64,000 bases of DNA from the NCBI GenBank assembly GCA_022385755.1, contig MU278353.1:358777-422776 (forward strand), read 5' to 3'. The notes below the pieces were generated by a model. That model saw only the letters and a list, made by a program, of their open reading frames with translations, was not told where the DNA came from and did no database searches. Below, in pieces: positions 34,601 to 47,127 of this stretch; within the stretch, counting starts at the first letter, position 1, and each line of letters opens with the position of its first letter. The translations under genes and the position numbers were made by a program. This DNA comes from Trametopsis cervina. Taxonomy: Eukaryota; Basidiomycota; Agaricomycetes; Polyporales; Irpicaceae.

Positions 34601-36076
34601 TCATCGGGAGTTTGACCTCATCGTCCCCAGGTGGAGCCACGAAGCCTCAGCGTCCATGACATGCAAATCACTGCTGATCATGTTGAACGGCGAAGCCCGC
34701 CCACTGATCGTGTACCGGTCCGACATGAGCTCTTTCTTGCGGATATGCAGTAGTGCCCGGCTCAAGACCGTCGTAGTAGCTGCCCACGCGAAGCTGAAAG
34801 GGGAGATGCGAGCATATCAGCACAGCACAATTGATCATTCGGTGGAATTTACACTCACAAGACCATTAGCATCGTCGTTGACGGTCGGCCTAGCGTGGCA
34901 AACACGAGGTTAAGTGTACGGAAGCAGGTCACGGCCTATCAGACGTGCCGTATGGTCAGCCTCTTTGCAGTAGAGTAACGTGCGATAGAGGACATACGCA
35001 GAAGTAAATGATGCCATCGCGGTATAGAGCCTTGGCAACGGGGACCTCTGCCTGATGCGGTCTGTCAAAGGCGTTCAATACAGTCGAGAAGAGCACGAGA
35101 ACTTCGAAGAGCATCTGTGTGAACCTCATTAGCACGCGTCATTTGTATCGCACGCGGGTTAGTCAACTTACGGGGCAGGCCCAAACGCCGATCAGCTTGG
35201 GAGAGTTTGTCGTGGTAACGCACATCGACAGAGGTGCAGGGGCCCAGTGGACACCGGCTACAAGCAGATCAGACGTCAAATGAGGTTTGAAGGTTTACGT
35301 AGGAGACGGAGACTTACGAATCATCTCCATGAGCGTAATAATCATTAGGGCAGCTTGAATCGAGAAGCTTATGAGGAAACCACCTGTCATGAGTCGGAAG
35401 ATGATCTATGTGCAAGGTGATATGAACAAGGGGGGTGCGACGCGTGTAGAGGGGTAGGCTCACCGGTCTGTGATCCCAGAGTAGGACGACTCGCAATAGG
35501 ACTAGGACATTACCAAGTCCAATAGATATGAGACTTAAACATGAAATACTAAATAGGAGACGTTGGCATCTTAAGACCGATCGTTAAGTTGAGTATAGTC
35601 ACAGCAGGGCTGTCTCTGGCTTACGCCTATCGTATATATTAGACCCCATGTTAAATTTCGCAAGAGGCGGAAATGAGCACTCACAGCGTCTGAATACGAC
35701 TCCATAGCGAAACCACACATTTCTGCACCGGATCGTCAGACCGTGCGCACCAGAGCGACTGTGCGGGAAGGTGCTCACCGTGTGTGACCACTAGCATACA
35801 AACCATGACTAAGTATCGGTTGAACAGATACGCATATTTTGCAAATGAGCGTGGGGCTCCCCAGACCAGGTGGACTTCGTCACCGAACATCAAGACATAG
35901 TCGTAGAGCAGAATGACCAAGCCAGCCGCTGCATACCGGACCATATTCCCTTAGTGAAACAGCTGCGATTAGATGTGAAATTTGCACGCACCACTGAGAT
36001 ACCTCGTAGTCTGCGCGTCCTGAAGTGCCTGCACTAGTTGTGGGATGGTGAGAGAATGAAATATCGACGCGGACAT
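34601..36076 (-). CDS. DUF6533-type multispan membrane protein
   Basis: About eight short exons, roughly 330-360 aa. The N-terminus MSASIFHSLTIPQLVQALQDAQ leads to the DUF6533 signature: AAAGLVILLYDYVLMFGDEVHLVW, then FAKYAYLFNRYL. Further hydrophobic segments follow: LISIGLGNVLVLLRVVLLWDH, GGFLISFSIQAALMIITLMEM, MLFEVLVLFSTVLNAFDRP and AVTCFRTLNLVFATLGRPS. The C-terminus is hydrophilic (LHIRKKELMSDRY...). The family is common and expanded in Agaricomycetes; its biochemical role is unknown to me. One exon boundary near 35.5-35.7 kb could not be settled, so the exact sequence there is uncertain. It lies next to the GPCR in the same orientation. Confidence 0.75.
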
Positions 36077-38096
36077 CCCGGCAGCCGGGTGGTGAACTAG
36101 AAAGGTGCCAGCACGAAGTCAGTTTCGAAGAGACAAAACGAGCCGGTCGTTTTGGAGAAAGGGAGAGGAGACTCTGAGGTCGTGCCGCAATATGTAAAAA
36201 CCCATCAAGCGTACCCAGAATCAGCAAGTGGCGTGGTGTACCTGATCGTGGGCTATACAGATATTTTTGGTAGAGGGTACGGGTTGCCTTGCGAGATCAT
36301 GCAGCGGCCTCACACTTAGTGCGACGACCAGGGACCTCCGAGAGGCGGCCAATGATAGAAGACGCACTTACCGGCGGGGAATACAAACCGGGAGGCAAAG
36401 CGTCGTCAGACCAATCGAGGAAGGGCTTATAAGCCCTCCACCCCGCCCTAGGGCAATACTTCTTATGGGGGCCTTAGCGGGTCAAACGCAGCGCGCGGAA
36501 AGAAAGGCAATCAGGATTGATGGACACATCTGGGAGCTGTGCCACTCTGGATACGCACCTCGTCAGAGCCTGATCGCGCAGGGTCGCACGACGCCGTTCA
36601 CCTGCGGGACTCCTCCGATTCGTCGGGGACCCGATGCCTGTCGAGCGTCCAGTTTATTCGTTTGCAGACCCTGATGAAACGTCCCCCGCCAAACGGCCGC
36701 TGCTGTCCGCGATGCATTGCGGGCGGGACGACGCAGTAACGCATCATGCCTTGGACGTTTGGGACTTGAAACGGACCCACGGTATTGAGGTGTGATGCCA
36801 GCCATACGTTCCCATCAATGAGCGATCCGGCCAATGGCCCGGATCGGCTGGTGCACTGTATACGGCGGGCTTGGAAGAGCATCTTGTCGGCGAAATTTGG
36901 TGATCTCTGGTGATCAACCAGAGAGCCTTGGTATCGTGTAGAACTGAATCATGGATCGCTTCCGACGTGGTCGTGAAAAACTCGCGAGCTGGAACTCCTA
37001 CAACTGGGGGTGCATGAATAAGCTTTGTCCCTGCAATGAAGCGGTGCAACAAGTGAACACAACCGTCATGACTGTCATACCGGGGAACATCTGTCGTGTC
37101 GGGCAAAGCCAAACTGAACGCACCTCGGGCAAAGGACAGATCTTCGCGTACATCACCACTTCTCCGTCCCAATCAGTCAGCCGCAATAACGGTCGCTACG
37201 TTCGCTCGTTTCTCGTTGTCACCACGCGTACAAGTACAACGTGACGTGCGTGTTTGTCCCACATATGTGCTTGATGTCGGCGGATGGGTATCGTGCTCGA
37301 TGATTGAATAGAGATACGCTGAAATGACGGATCTGAGTGGCCTGTTTGTCCGGAGTTGCACAGCTCGGAGCCAATATCCTGGATTGTATGCAACGTTCGT
37401 GATCAGTAGACTCCAGCGATAACATAGCTAAAAGTATGGTACTTACGTTGGGCTACCTTTCAGAATGATGATGCTAAGTAGCACAATCACTCTCGCCGTT
37501 GTATGATACATACATACGTCTGTGTAGCTGTCATGCATTGGACAGGATATCTGTGGTAAGGCATGTAAAGCTATGATCAACGATGTCCCTCGTGTGCAAC
37601 ATAATATTCAACTAGTTGTGACAGGACCGAAACATCCGAGTCTGCACCCGACGGAACGCTCAGTGCTTGTGAAACGGAAGTAAGCAGCATACATGAAGTG
37701 GTTGAAGCAGGCTCGGCGCGCAAACACCAGAAGTCTTCCGCATCAGAAGCCAAACAAACAGTATGCACGGACCCACCATGGATTCCAGCTCCAAGCTCGT
37801 CACTGCGCAACACACCACGTCTCTACTCATGTCGCCATATTGTGAGGCATTGATGATCAAATACTAAAAGATATTGAATAGATGGGTAGCTAGGTTTACA
37901 TACGATAGCAGAGGTACACTAGTAACAGTTCATTTCGAGACGTGAGGTAACGTTACAATGAATACGAGCGGGAATGGGGATATGGGTGGGGAATCGTGCA
38001 TGTTGTGAAGGGAAAACAATAGAAAGAAAAGCTAACACGGGCTTGCCACGCCGTTACAATGGAGGTGGCTCGCACACACTTCGTGTCCAAGGGTCT
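36077..38096. other. 2-kb gene-free stretch
   Basis: Only short ORFs with no motif and no consistent splice structure. No transposon ends or tRNA-like element were recognised by eye. Confidence 0.35.
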
Positions 38097-39080
38097 TTAA
38101 TTTCCGCCAACGAGGGGAGCACGCTCCTCGTCCAAGGAGATCGCGTTTCCGCCGCGCGAGATCCTGAGGCCGATCGCGATGATGGCTTTACCCACGAAGA
38201 TGGTAGCGAGGATGGCGAACGCCAAGGCAGACCAGTGCACGAATGCGCTGGAGGTCTGCTCGGTGAAGACAAACCAGAGGTACCAGGCGATGGCGAAGCC
38301 TGCGGGAAGATCACCCTCAGGGGAGGAGAACGCGTAGGTGGCTGCGGTCGCCTCGAGGAAGAAGAGCGCGAGGAACACGAAGACCTTGGTCCAGATTCCA
38401 GCGTGGTGAGTGAAGCTGTTCACGCCGAACGCAGCGAACGCGCTAAGGATGACGAGGACCGTGGTCCAGCCGTGGTAGAGCGAGAAGGGGAGGTGGACGA
38501 AGAGCTCGTCTGCGGCATCTGCGGGCTCGTGATACTTCTTCACAACATAGTAGATGTGTGTGACAGTGGAAGATACGAGTAGGGAGAAGATGAAGGCTGT
38601 GCGAAAGTGGATGAGAAAATGCGACAACAGAGGTAATTTATCAACTTACCGACGATGTAGTGGTGAGTGGTCCACAGGTTGATGTAGACGGCGTTAAGCA
38701 CCGCAAGCAAGGCAAATCTCCATGAAATGCCCTCAATGATAGTGCGGTGACCCTTCTCTGTGAACTGGTAGATGATGGTGCCGAGTAACAGAAGGTGCAC
38801 TACCGACCTGCATAACATATTGTCAGAAAAAAGTGAATATTCCAAACTTTTGGACGCACCAAATCGCAAATGCAGCAGGCGCGGGGGTAATGTAGGTGTG
38901 CTTTCCACCAAGGTACCCAGCGTTAGGACCAACGACGGTGTAAATGTTGGAGCCCAAGAAGAAGAAATAAACGATAATGTTGACGATCTACAGGGGCTGT
39001 CATTAAGGTCGCCCGCCCAGAACGTTGTTGTCGCGTCGACGAACCTTGAGCAAGATGCCATCTTTCCAGCTGTAACCCAT
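38097..39080 (-). CDS. Multispan membrane protein, family not recognised
   Basis: Four exons give about 270 aa: 39080-39045, about 38992-38860, about 38817-38652, about 38596-38097. It starts [28 protein letters not shown]. Hydrophobic segments follow: [99 protein letters not shown] and [20 protein letters not shown]. The ITPAP..FAIW...H...LG..IY segment recalls the Trp-rich, TspO-like or DUF-type membrane proteins, but I cannot place it. The C-terminus is short and charged ([11 protein letters not shown]). Complete, with a clear start and stop. Confidence 0.75.
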
Positions 39081-40468
39081 CTTTGTGTTGTCTTCAGGCG
39101 TGCGCCGTTGGTAGAAGTAGGTGCGAAGGAGGGGAGCGGGCAATGCGCCCACTCCGCACCCTGACCACAGTTTTATACCGACCTATGACGCGTGACGTGA
39201 CCCCGCTCGTGATCGTTTTAGCGCTGATACGTCATTCCGGCTCCGCTCTCCTTGGTTTGAACATCCGCCACAGGCCACCGATGGTACCTTGGCAGTCGGC
39301 GTTTACACTGTGCCATTGCTGCCTGTCAATTCCTGCTCTCACTTGAACAGCCAAGTGCGCCGCTCTCCGTCCAGACGACTTCAGCCTGCTTGCTGTTCTG
39401 TTTTTTCTCCCTTAAACCCGAGATGAGAAACTCACGTAAAGGAAGCAGGAGCAATTAGTGGCACACGACCAGTCGTGAGTGGGGCACCACTGCGTACGTA
39501 TCGCGTCATGCCACCAGGCCGTGACTGCGCCGTCGGACCTTGCATGCTTGGTCTGTTCAGTCAGGTCCAGGCTGCGAACGCACCCAGGTTCTTCCTCACT
39601 CACGCCTGATTGATGTATTAGACACTGCTCAATTGCAGGCCAGCGCAGAACTTTCTAGGTGCATCACGCCATGTATCTGCGAGAGCTTGTCGAAAGCCGC
39701 AGCCCACGGTCCTCTTCGCAATATGACATATCCTTGCATAGACCAATTGTCTGACTTGACGACTGGGAACGTTCCAGGCACGTCATTATCTAGCCTCGAA
39801 TGCTGTGCTTGATATCGCAGTCCATTGATCAAACTTATCTCTAGCACGAATGATACCCCATCGACTTCTCCACTGCGCCTGCGGTGGGTGGTCTGATTTT
39901 CCAATGAAGGTAGAGTTCATAGACTCCCAAGCAACAGCGCGGGCCGACACTAGACCCAGCGATCTGCGTACGCTAGATTTGTTCAACATCTTTCAATGCA
40001 ATGAGTACGCACGTGCAATAGTCCAGTTTACAATTCGGCAATACGCATGCAATCTAAATAGTCTACCGCGGGTTTCCATGCTGGCCGGTCAGCAATCCTT
40101 CCTATTCGCTGTACGTATTCTCACAGAGCTATCGACTATCTTACAAGGCTTACCACTCGTTTGCGCATCTGTGTGAGTCTTGTGTCAATACGATAAAGAC
40201 TGACAACTCAAGCCACAGGTGAGATATGTTCAGCAGTGTTCAAGCAGCATCGGGGAAGACGCTGTGATCTATGGTGAGTCACTGCATCGTTTGCTGATTC
40301 CTGGCCATCACCAGTCTATGTAATCAATCTAAGGTATCATACGAGTAGATATCATGCGTAAGGCTATTTGCTACATTAGTGGTCATACAACTCATTCTAT
40401 CAATCTCCAGTGTCCATAATTTCCATTAGTAAGCATAATCCTGAACGTCCGAAATAACGCGAGGAAGA
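39081..40468. other. Intergenic, no gene supported
   Basis: 1.4 kb. A 91-codon minus ORF (39629-39904) is open but has no recognisable domain or splice partners. Confidence 0.35.
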
Positions 40469-42130
40469 TCACTGTGTCGGGATGCTGGTACGTTGTGCAG
40501 GCCACGGCCACCCTCTTTCCGGTTGATGCTGCACAGACACGGGCCTCGACAGCGCCAAAGACTCCGCCAACGCCCTCACCTGCCCCGGCGTAGTCAGTTT
40601 GTAGTTCTCTTTCGACCACTCCCCGCTCGGGCGGTACGCAAACACGCTCTCTTCAAGAGTCTGCTCGATGTCCGCGGAGAGCGACGTAGGCGAGGGGACG
40701 ATCGGGCTGAGCGAGGGCGGCGGGGACGAGAAGCCAGACTGCGGCGCGTTCGTCCTGTGTTGCGCGTCGAGGAGCATTGGCGCAGAGCGAGACGGCGGCA
40801 ACATGTTCCGGAAGTCCATTGAGACCAGCATGCCGCGTTTGATCTCCATGCTGCGAGCCTGCGCCATACGCACGATGACCGCTTTCTCGATCTCGTCGTT
40901 GTCTCCCTCTGTGAAGGAGGACCCTCCGGATGTGCTGGGCGACACTAGAGACGTGTCGGTCTTCTCCGCGGTGGGGCTCGTCGGCGGGCTAGGCAGACGC
41001 ACGACCTTGCCGCCTTTATCGATGTGGAACAGGCTGGTGAGCGGGATCGTCGGCGTCATGGGATCCACAACGATAGAATATCTCTCCAGCGCCGACAGCG
41101 CCGTGCTCGAAATGTCCTCCTCCTGCCCATGCTCTTCCTGGACAGCCCCGAGACCATTGGAATTGTTCGAAATCCGGGAAGCGCGTTTGTCGACCATGCT
41201 CAGGTCGGGGCAGGATGTCGCCTTGTGGACGGGCATCGCCTCCTGCACGATGCGCATGCGCACAATTTGCGCGAGTTCGAATGCCTTCTGGCGCTGGATC
41301 CACATCGAGGTGTCGCGGTCGATGGGGCTCGAGAGGTCCGGGCTCGCAGGGGCCGATATCGACGCCGGGAAGCCCCTCGTGTCGACGGGCATCGCCGCCT
41401 TTGCGTCTCGGAGGACTTCAGGGGATGAGTGGCTGCGCAGTAACGTCGGCGGGAGGTCTTGGGGGTGCAGGCTATCTCGCGTCGAGCGTACGCGTTCCGA
41501 GCGGTCGTCGTCGTCACCCTTGTTCTGCCACCGGTACACATCCATGTCCCCGTCCGAGTTACTGATGTATACGAACTGCCCGAACTCCGTCTCCGCATAC
41601 CCTTTCACCGACCCCTTCGCCTTCTCCTCCGCGTGCTCGCCATCCTTGACCTTGGGCAACCACATCGAGAAGCGCGGGTGCTCATTGCGGATCTTCCTCG
41701 CCTTGCGGTGCACGACGTACCGCGCAAGACCCGCGAGGAGGAACACGGCGACGACGCCGGCGAGGACGGTGCCCACCAGCAACCCCACGTTTATACCGTG
41801 CGGCGACGGCGTGGACAGGGCAGAAGGGTCACCTGCGATCGGTGTGATGATGCCTGGGACAAGGGTTGAGGTTGGTGCTGAGGAAGGCGCCGCTTTGGAG
41901 TCAAAGGGTATGATGCTGGCGTGTAGGGGTATTGTGGGTATGTATGGCGGTGGTGGACCTGGTACCGAGACGTCTGTGCGTCCGGCCCTCTTCACGGGTG
42001 GCATAGCACGAGGGGCAGAAGGTGAGTGGTCGAATCCGTGGTGCGACGTAGATCTTTGGAGCTCGGAGTTGTTTCCATCCTGGTTCTTGTGCTGTTCGCG
42101 CTCCTGTCTGCTGATGTTCGCGGGTGCCAT
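40469..42130 (-). CDS. Single-pass membrane protein with long cytoplasmic tail
   Basis: One long frame; I take the Met at 42130 (MAPANISRQ), giving about 553 aa, because the 42 residues before it look like leader sequence. There is no obvious signal peptide. A Pro/Ser/Thr-rich extracellular-type region (about 120 aa) is followed by one membrane span, VGLLVGTVLAGVVAVFLLAGLARYVV. Next are the stop-transfer residues HRKARKIR and about 370 mostly disordered residues with acidic and Ser/Pro stretches. The layout resembles fungal wall-sensor or SKG6/MID2-like proteins, but there is no WSC or Cys-rich domain, so function is unknown. A GTGAGG near the 3' end (about 40590) could be a splice donor. The 494-codon ORF on the other strand is a GC-rich shadow. 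Confidence 0.7.
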   Translation of the reverse strand: MAPANISRQEREQHKNQDGNNSELQRSTSHHGFDHSPSAPRAMPPVKRAGRTDVSVPGPPPPYIPTIPLHASIIPFDSKAAPSSAPTSTLVPGIITPIAGDPSALSTPSPHGINVGLLVGTVLAGVVAVFLLAGLARYVVHRKARKIRNEHPRFSMWLPKVKDGEHAEEKAKGSVKGYAETEFGQFVYISNSDGDMDVYRWQNKGDDDDRSERVRSTRDSLHPQDLPPTLLRSHSSPEVLRDAKAAMPVDTRGFPASISAPASPDLSSPIDRDTSMWIQRQKAFELAQIVRMRIVQEAMPVHKATSCPDLSMVDKRASRISNNSNGLGAVQEEHGQEEDISSTALSALERYSIVVDPMTPTIPLTSLFHIDKGGKVVRLPSPPTSPTAEKTDTSLVSPSTSGGSSFTEGDNDEIEKAVIVRMAQARSMEIKRGMLVSMDFRNMLPPSRSAPMLLDAQHRTNAPQSGFSSPPPSLSPIVPSPTSLSADIEQTLEESVFAYRPSGEWSKENYKLTTPGQVRALAESLALSRPVSVQHQPERGWPWPAQRTSIPTQ

Positions 42131-43851
42131 GGTGTTGCTGTTGTCCGAATGAACGGGATGGAATAGACAATAGAGCGTGCGCAATAGTTCGTCAGTGAGG
42201 TACGGGTCCAAGTCGAGCCTGCGTGGGTGTTGCTGGCTCTTCATCTTCATCTTCATTGCGGCTGGCTGGCTTCCAGATGTCAGCCTCCGCGGTACGGAGG
42301 CCTGAGGGTGTGGTCAGGATCGAAATGTGTCTTCAGTTGGGGGGCTCATGCATAACAGTATATGAATGGATAGCCCATGCTCATGAGCGTTCTAGCCCCT
42401 GTTAGTTGCGTACATAGCCAGGTCATCGCATGGCGATACTGCTCGTAAAATGAAACCTTGTTGAACAGCCTACCAGCCGTTCATGGGACTGACTGGAAAC
42501 GCCACACCAGACGCCCGCAGGACGACCGAAACGCGTGTCACGTGCTGGGAATATTGGGTACACTTGGCCAGGACCAACCAGGAAGTCGCGGTACGTTTAG
42601 AGCCTGGCTGCGCCTACGACTTGAGACGCGTCCCTGCTGGTTACTTGCATACTACTGTGGCCAATGTTTACGCCGACTTGCCTATGCCTTGTATCTAATG
42701 CTGTCCCCAGTGATTGCAGCGGACCCCTATTGTTTGACATCCTGAAGAACTTCTGTCACCACGTCTTTCTTGTTTTCCGCGTCGGCGGAAACCTCCTACA
42801 CCATCTGACGCCTTTCTCAGCTGCTCAACCGCTGAACGTGCTTGTAACGCGTGCACCTGGACCCATTCAATTCGTACTCGTGGAGGGCAGCGGGCTGTGG
42901 AACATCACGAGGCGGTGCTTTGTCTGGCTGGATGTTCTGGATCTCCCTACGCGCAATCTCATGTTAAACTGGTGTTAGACTCTGAGAACGACGAATAAAA
43001 TGGCCTGATTACTTCTGTCCACGTAAACGACAACACCCGCTGTTGCCTCCCGCTCCGTCCTTCGATGACTCATGGTCGTGGCGATAAAACGACGCGCTGG
43101 GCTGACGATTCGAGCGTTCATCACTATCAACCTTAAGAAATCAGCATGTAGGCCTACATTGCCCGAGGGCATGTTGATGAATACCGTGTCAATAGAGAAC
43201 ATGTGCGCCTCGTCGCAGCTTATTTATGCCTTCCATTCGACGGTCGCTTCGACGGTTGAAAAAACGCGTCCGCTTGCTTCACAACCACCGTCCGCATTGA
43301 CGTGTTGCTGCAGAACAACCGGAGTTTGGCATGGAGTACGGTCACAGGGCGTGGTCGCAGGTACGTCGGATAGCAGAGACACTGAACAGTAGAGGATATA
43401 ACATATATTGTGAGTTTCTCTCTGCCGTTGCTTTGTCGGCGTATTAGTCTCACTGTCTAGACCTCGCAGATCTGCCCCTGAGGACATACGGAGATGAGCT
43501 GCCTCGCGCAGGCCCGATCGCGCATTCCGCCGGCGAACAGACGCGCCGGCCACGGAGGCTCACGCTTGATACCACGCTCGCCGTGCCATTCAGGCCGCGG
43601 CGAAGGCGTGCAGCGGAATGTTGCTTCTGCTGTAGTCTCTGGTGTGCACCGTGGATCGTCTCCTAGCCGTCGTTCTCCACTGACCATCGCGATAGGTGGG
43701 GGATCACCTGGAAGGCACTCGGCGTCATCTGCCTGCTGTTTATCGCATGGCGGATGCTGACGATTGTTTTATGGACGACAAAAGTTTGTACCGTTATGTT
43801 TTTCCCTGCAAACCTTCCCTCAACGCGGTCGGCTAGCCCGCTTTCATCGCG
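42131..43851. other. Intergenic between divergent genes
   Basis: 1.7 kb. Several ORFs of 60-110 codons on both strands show no motif or splice agreement. Presumably holds two promoters. Confidence 0.35.
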
Positions 43852-44817
43852 ATGGAGAACATGCCCGAGTTCAGCACTTCGCTGCGATGCGAGGACGCCT
43901 CGCACATCTACAACCCTGATCAGCCCACCTACACTATTCCTGTGAACTCAAGATCGCTTTCACACTTCCTCGAGCTGCATGGGGGAGCCGTTGGGACACT
44001 TATCCTGGCGAACGGCCTGCCTGAAGCAGCCGATATCGAACTGGACCTCACGCTGCGGACGAACGACCAATCACTTCTCGAGGACGTCACATTCCAGCAT
44101 CCGACGCAAGACGAGGTCGACCAACGGCTCACGAAAAGCTACGCGCGCCTCACCACGCCCATGCCCGGTCAGACGTCCTGCATGCGCTACGACATGGTCC
44201 TCCGGATCCCTCCGCAGCTGCGATCCCTCGACATCCAATCCCAGTCCATCGCCCAGGTGCAGTTCGCTCCCGACGTAGAGCTCGATCTCGACAGCCTCTC
44301 CATCACGCTCAACGCCACGTCCAACCGCAACATGCTGCTCCCAACCGCGGCCGTGCGTGCGAAGCGCCTCACGCTATCGATGCTCAAGGGCTGGCTTGTC
44401 GGCGAGGCGAGCATCGTGCACCGCACGGTCGTCGACACGAAGGGCGGCGACGCCGTCACACGTCTTGGCCTCTTCCCCGCCCCGGACCCGCTGTATGACG
44501 AACCATCCGCGGCCGTGCTGAAGACGTACACTGGTGCAGGCCGCTCCGAGTTCTTCTACGTGCTCGACCGCACGTCCTCTGAGCGCACGATCTCGAGCAA
44601 ACACGTCGCGCCGGGCAAGGGCGACCTGCACCTCACGTACCGCGAGGCCGCATTCTCGGGGAAACTGCAGCTCCGCGCGCAATCGCATACGCTTACTGGC
44701 AATTTGCACCAGCCGACTGAGAATCCAGACGGGTCGTTGACTGCTTGGGTAGGCGATGGGGATGGAGAGGACGAGATGAGCATTCGGACTCAGGGATGGG
44801 TCGGATTGCGCCTTTGA
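43852..44817 (+). CDS. DUF7330-like protein
   Basis: A single-exon gene of 321 aa (MENMPEFST start). Mostly beta-strand-like: alternating hydrophobic residues, such as LDSLSITLNATSNRNML and GDLHLTYREAAFSGKLQL, ending RTQGWVGLRL. There is no signal peptide or membrane span. The layout recalls DUF7330 proteins of mushroom fungi, with a repeated strand domain and a terminal GWVGL motif. I place it there with moderate confidence, from memory of the family. Function unknown. Codon use is GC-rich and smooth across the whole frame, which supports real coding; the antisense ORFs are shadows. Confidence 0.7.
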   Translation: MENMPEFSTSLRCEDASHIYNPDQPTYTIPVNSRSLSHFLELHGGAVGTLILANGLPEAADIELDLTLRTNDQSLLEDVTFQHPTQDEVDQRLTKSYARLTTPMPGQTSCMRYDMVLRIPPQLRSLDIQSQSIAQVQFAPDVELDLDSLSITLNATSNRNMLLPTAAVRAKRLTLSMLKGWLVGEASIVHRTVVDTKGGDAVTRLGLFPAPDPLYDEPSAAVLKTYTGAGRSEFFYVLDRTSSERTISSKHVAPGKGDLHLTYREAAFSGKLQLRAQSHTLTGNLHQPTENPDGSLTAWVGDGDGEDEMSIRTQGWVGLRL

Positions 44818-45281
44818 CTCTCTACTGCATGCCAAATAATCGTTCACATTGCTGTACCACTAAATGTTCTTCGTGCTATACAGCATTGTGTCTCTCAGCC
44901 TGTATCTTCCTTTGCCAGCGTTCGTTTATTCACTGTAGGGACTACATGGAACTATCCTGCCACCGTCAGCTTCGCCGAAGATGGATGCATGTTTCAATAA
45001 AAACACACAAAATATTTTTCAATACAAGCATGGTTCAGGCCAAGTCGTGCTCCACAACATCAGGTAGCAAACTGGACCGTGTCTCCTCAAACAGCTCAAC
45101 TGGTCAAACCGCCAACTGGTCACATGACTCGGACCCCGACTAATCTCCACGTGATTATCCTGAGTTACACCTTCGCATTTACAATCTCGTTCTCTGACAA
45201 GACTGTCGTGTACAAGGCCATTATAATCATTGACGGCCTCTCTTACAAGAATCTGCTTAGTGCAAGAACTGTGTGCACTTC
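44818..45281. other. Intergenic, SSL1 promoter side
   Basis: 464 bp; no gene seen. Confidence 0.35.
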
Positions 45282-46943
45282 ATGCCTCCACGACGGATTA
45301 ATAACGACTACATGGATGTCGATTCTGACTCAGAGGGTTCTTTGCTCGATGATGAACCTAGTATACGGCGGGGGAAGGGTAAGGGCAAAGCAATAGATAG
45401 GGGGAAAGCGGACAAAGGAAAAAGCAAAGTGAAAGAGGTTTGAGTTACTTTCCCTCGTTCAGTCACGTTTATACTTACAGCTAGCGAGCAGCAACCGTAT
45501 GCATGGGAGGCGTCGTACGTGCGCTCTTGGGACACCGTTCAAGAAGATGAGAGTGGAAGCTTGCAAGGGGCTGTTGAAGACCTAATAGCCAGGGGCAGGC
45601 GGAAACGGTTTGTGCTTGAGCTCTGCAATGGTTGACGGACATTCATTTTCCATGCAGTCTACTCGCTCCTGCAGCTGCTATTCGCAGAACAATCATCAGA
45701 CACCTCATCCTCCTCCTGGATCTCTCCTCAGCAATGATGGATCGTGACATGAGACCCACTCGTTTTGACTTGACGCTGCAATATGCGCGCGAGTTCATAA
45801 CCGAATGGTTCGACCAGAATCCGTTAGGTCAGATCGGTGTTGTCGGTATGAGAAGTGGTATTGGAGAGCGCATAGGAGAGATGTCAGGTATTTTTGTTCT
45901 TGCGTCATCCTCGTGCATCTTGAACATCTGTCTTAGGGAACCCTCAGGATGTGCTGAGAGCAATATCCGAAAGGCATAAGCTTGAGCCAAGCGGAGACCC
46001 CAGTCTACAGAACGCTATAGAAATGGCGCGTAGTAGTATGAGGTAAGAGTTGGTGTTCTTTGTGGCGTCCTTGTTACTAAAGACAAGCAGCCACCTACCC
46101 ACACACTCTTCTCGTGAGATCATTGTTATTTTTGGTTCCCTTACAACATGCGATCCAGGAAACATCCATGACACCCTGGAAGATTGTGTAAAGGACCGCA
46201 TTCGAATTTCTGTGGTAGCGTTAGCTGCTGAAATGAAAATTTGTCGTGAGCTATGTGACAAGACAGGAGGTGCGTCCGTCGTTCGTAGCTCGTCTCACTG
46301 ACGCAGTGTGAACATCATAGGATAGGTCAATTTGGAGTCGCTCTTAACGAAGGCCATTTCAAGGACATACTGTTTGAGCTCATCCCGCCTCCGGCCCAAC
46401 GTGCGATCGCACGCGCAGGCGGACCAGGGGCGAACCCTGCGGCTGACCTCATGATGATGGGCTTCCCCACCCGGCTTCCCGTTACTTCTGCCCCGAGCCT
46501 TTGCGTCTGCCATTCTGAACTCAAAAGTGCGGGGTTCTTGTGCCCTCGGTGCTCCGCGAAGATCTGCGATGTACCCACGGATTGCGATATTTGCGGTCTG
46601 ATGATAGTCAGCTCACCCCATTTGGCACGAAGCTATCACCACTTATTTCCGGTTCAGACATACCAACCGGTGTACGTACTCTTCGAATAAGCCTCACCCC
46701 CTTCTGACGCTTCATATTCTTCTTTACAGTAAGACGCTTGACGGCGTTGCAACCCCGATCACAACCTGCCACGCTTGTGCTGTTCCTTTCAAGGAGATGG
46801 CTGCTGCCCTAGGGTCAGTCATGGCAGAAGGCATGAGTCCCCTAGGTAGATACAGATGTCCGACCTGCCAGAACGACTTCTGCGGTGACTGCGATGTATT
46901 CGTGCATGACGTCGTACATTGCTGCCCCGGATGTGGCAAGTAG
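45282..46943 (+). CDS. SSL1: TFIIH core subunit SSL1/GTF2H2 (p44)
   Basis: Several exons; the first is 45282-45437 ([20 protein letters not shown], acidic then Lys/Gly-rich). A vWA-like domain follows: [61 protein letters not shown] and [17 protein letters not shown]. Two C-terminal zinc modules come next. One is a C4 finger, [15 protein letters not shown]...CDICGL. The other is a C4C4 RING-like finger: [29 protein letters not shown]. This architecture is specific to SSL1/p44, which works in TFIIH in nucleotide excision repair and RNA polymerase II initiation by controlling the XPD helicase. The acceptor before [14 protein letters not shown] is not certain (45.48-45.49 kb). Start and stop are in the window. 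Confidence 0.92.
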
Positions 46944-47127
46944 AGGAGCAGTCCCGTATTATACAGTTAACAACTCTGTTTTTAAATCACATCCGGCTGT
47001 TATACATACAGACTACGATCTGCTTTGCAGTTCACCCGGGCGCAAGTGCATTATGACACGGCGTGGGGCGAATGTTAAAGGGAGCAGTTCTAAGAAACAC
47101 ATAACGATTGGAGCGCGACTAACAGGC

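Noticed and set aside
39629..39904. 91-codon minus ORF that looks somewhat protein-like
   Set aside because: No domain and no frame-keeping exons on either side; could be a relic but evidence is too thin.
40668..42152. 494-codon + strand ORF opposite the single-pass membrane gene
   Set aside because: Shadow frame of GC-rich coding DNA; the minus frame has a clear membrane span and stop-transfer residues.
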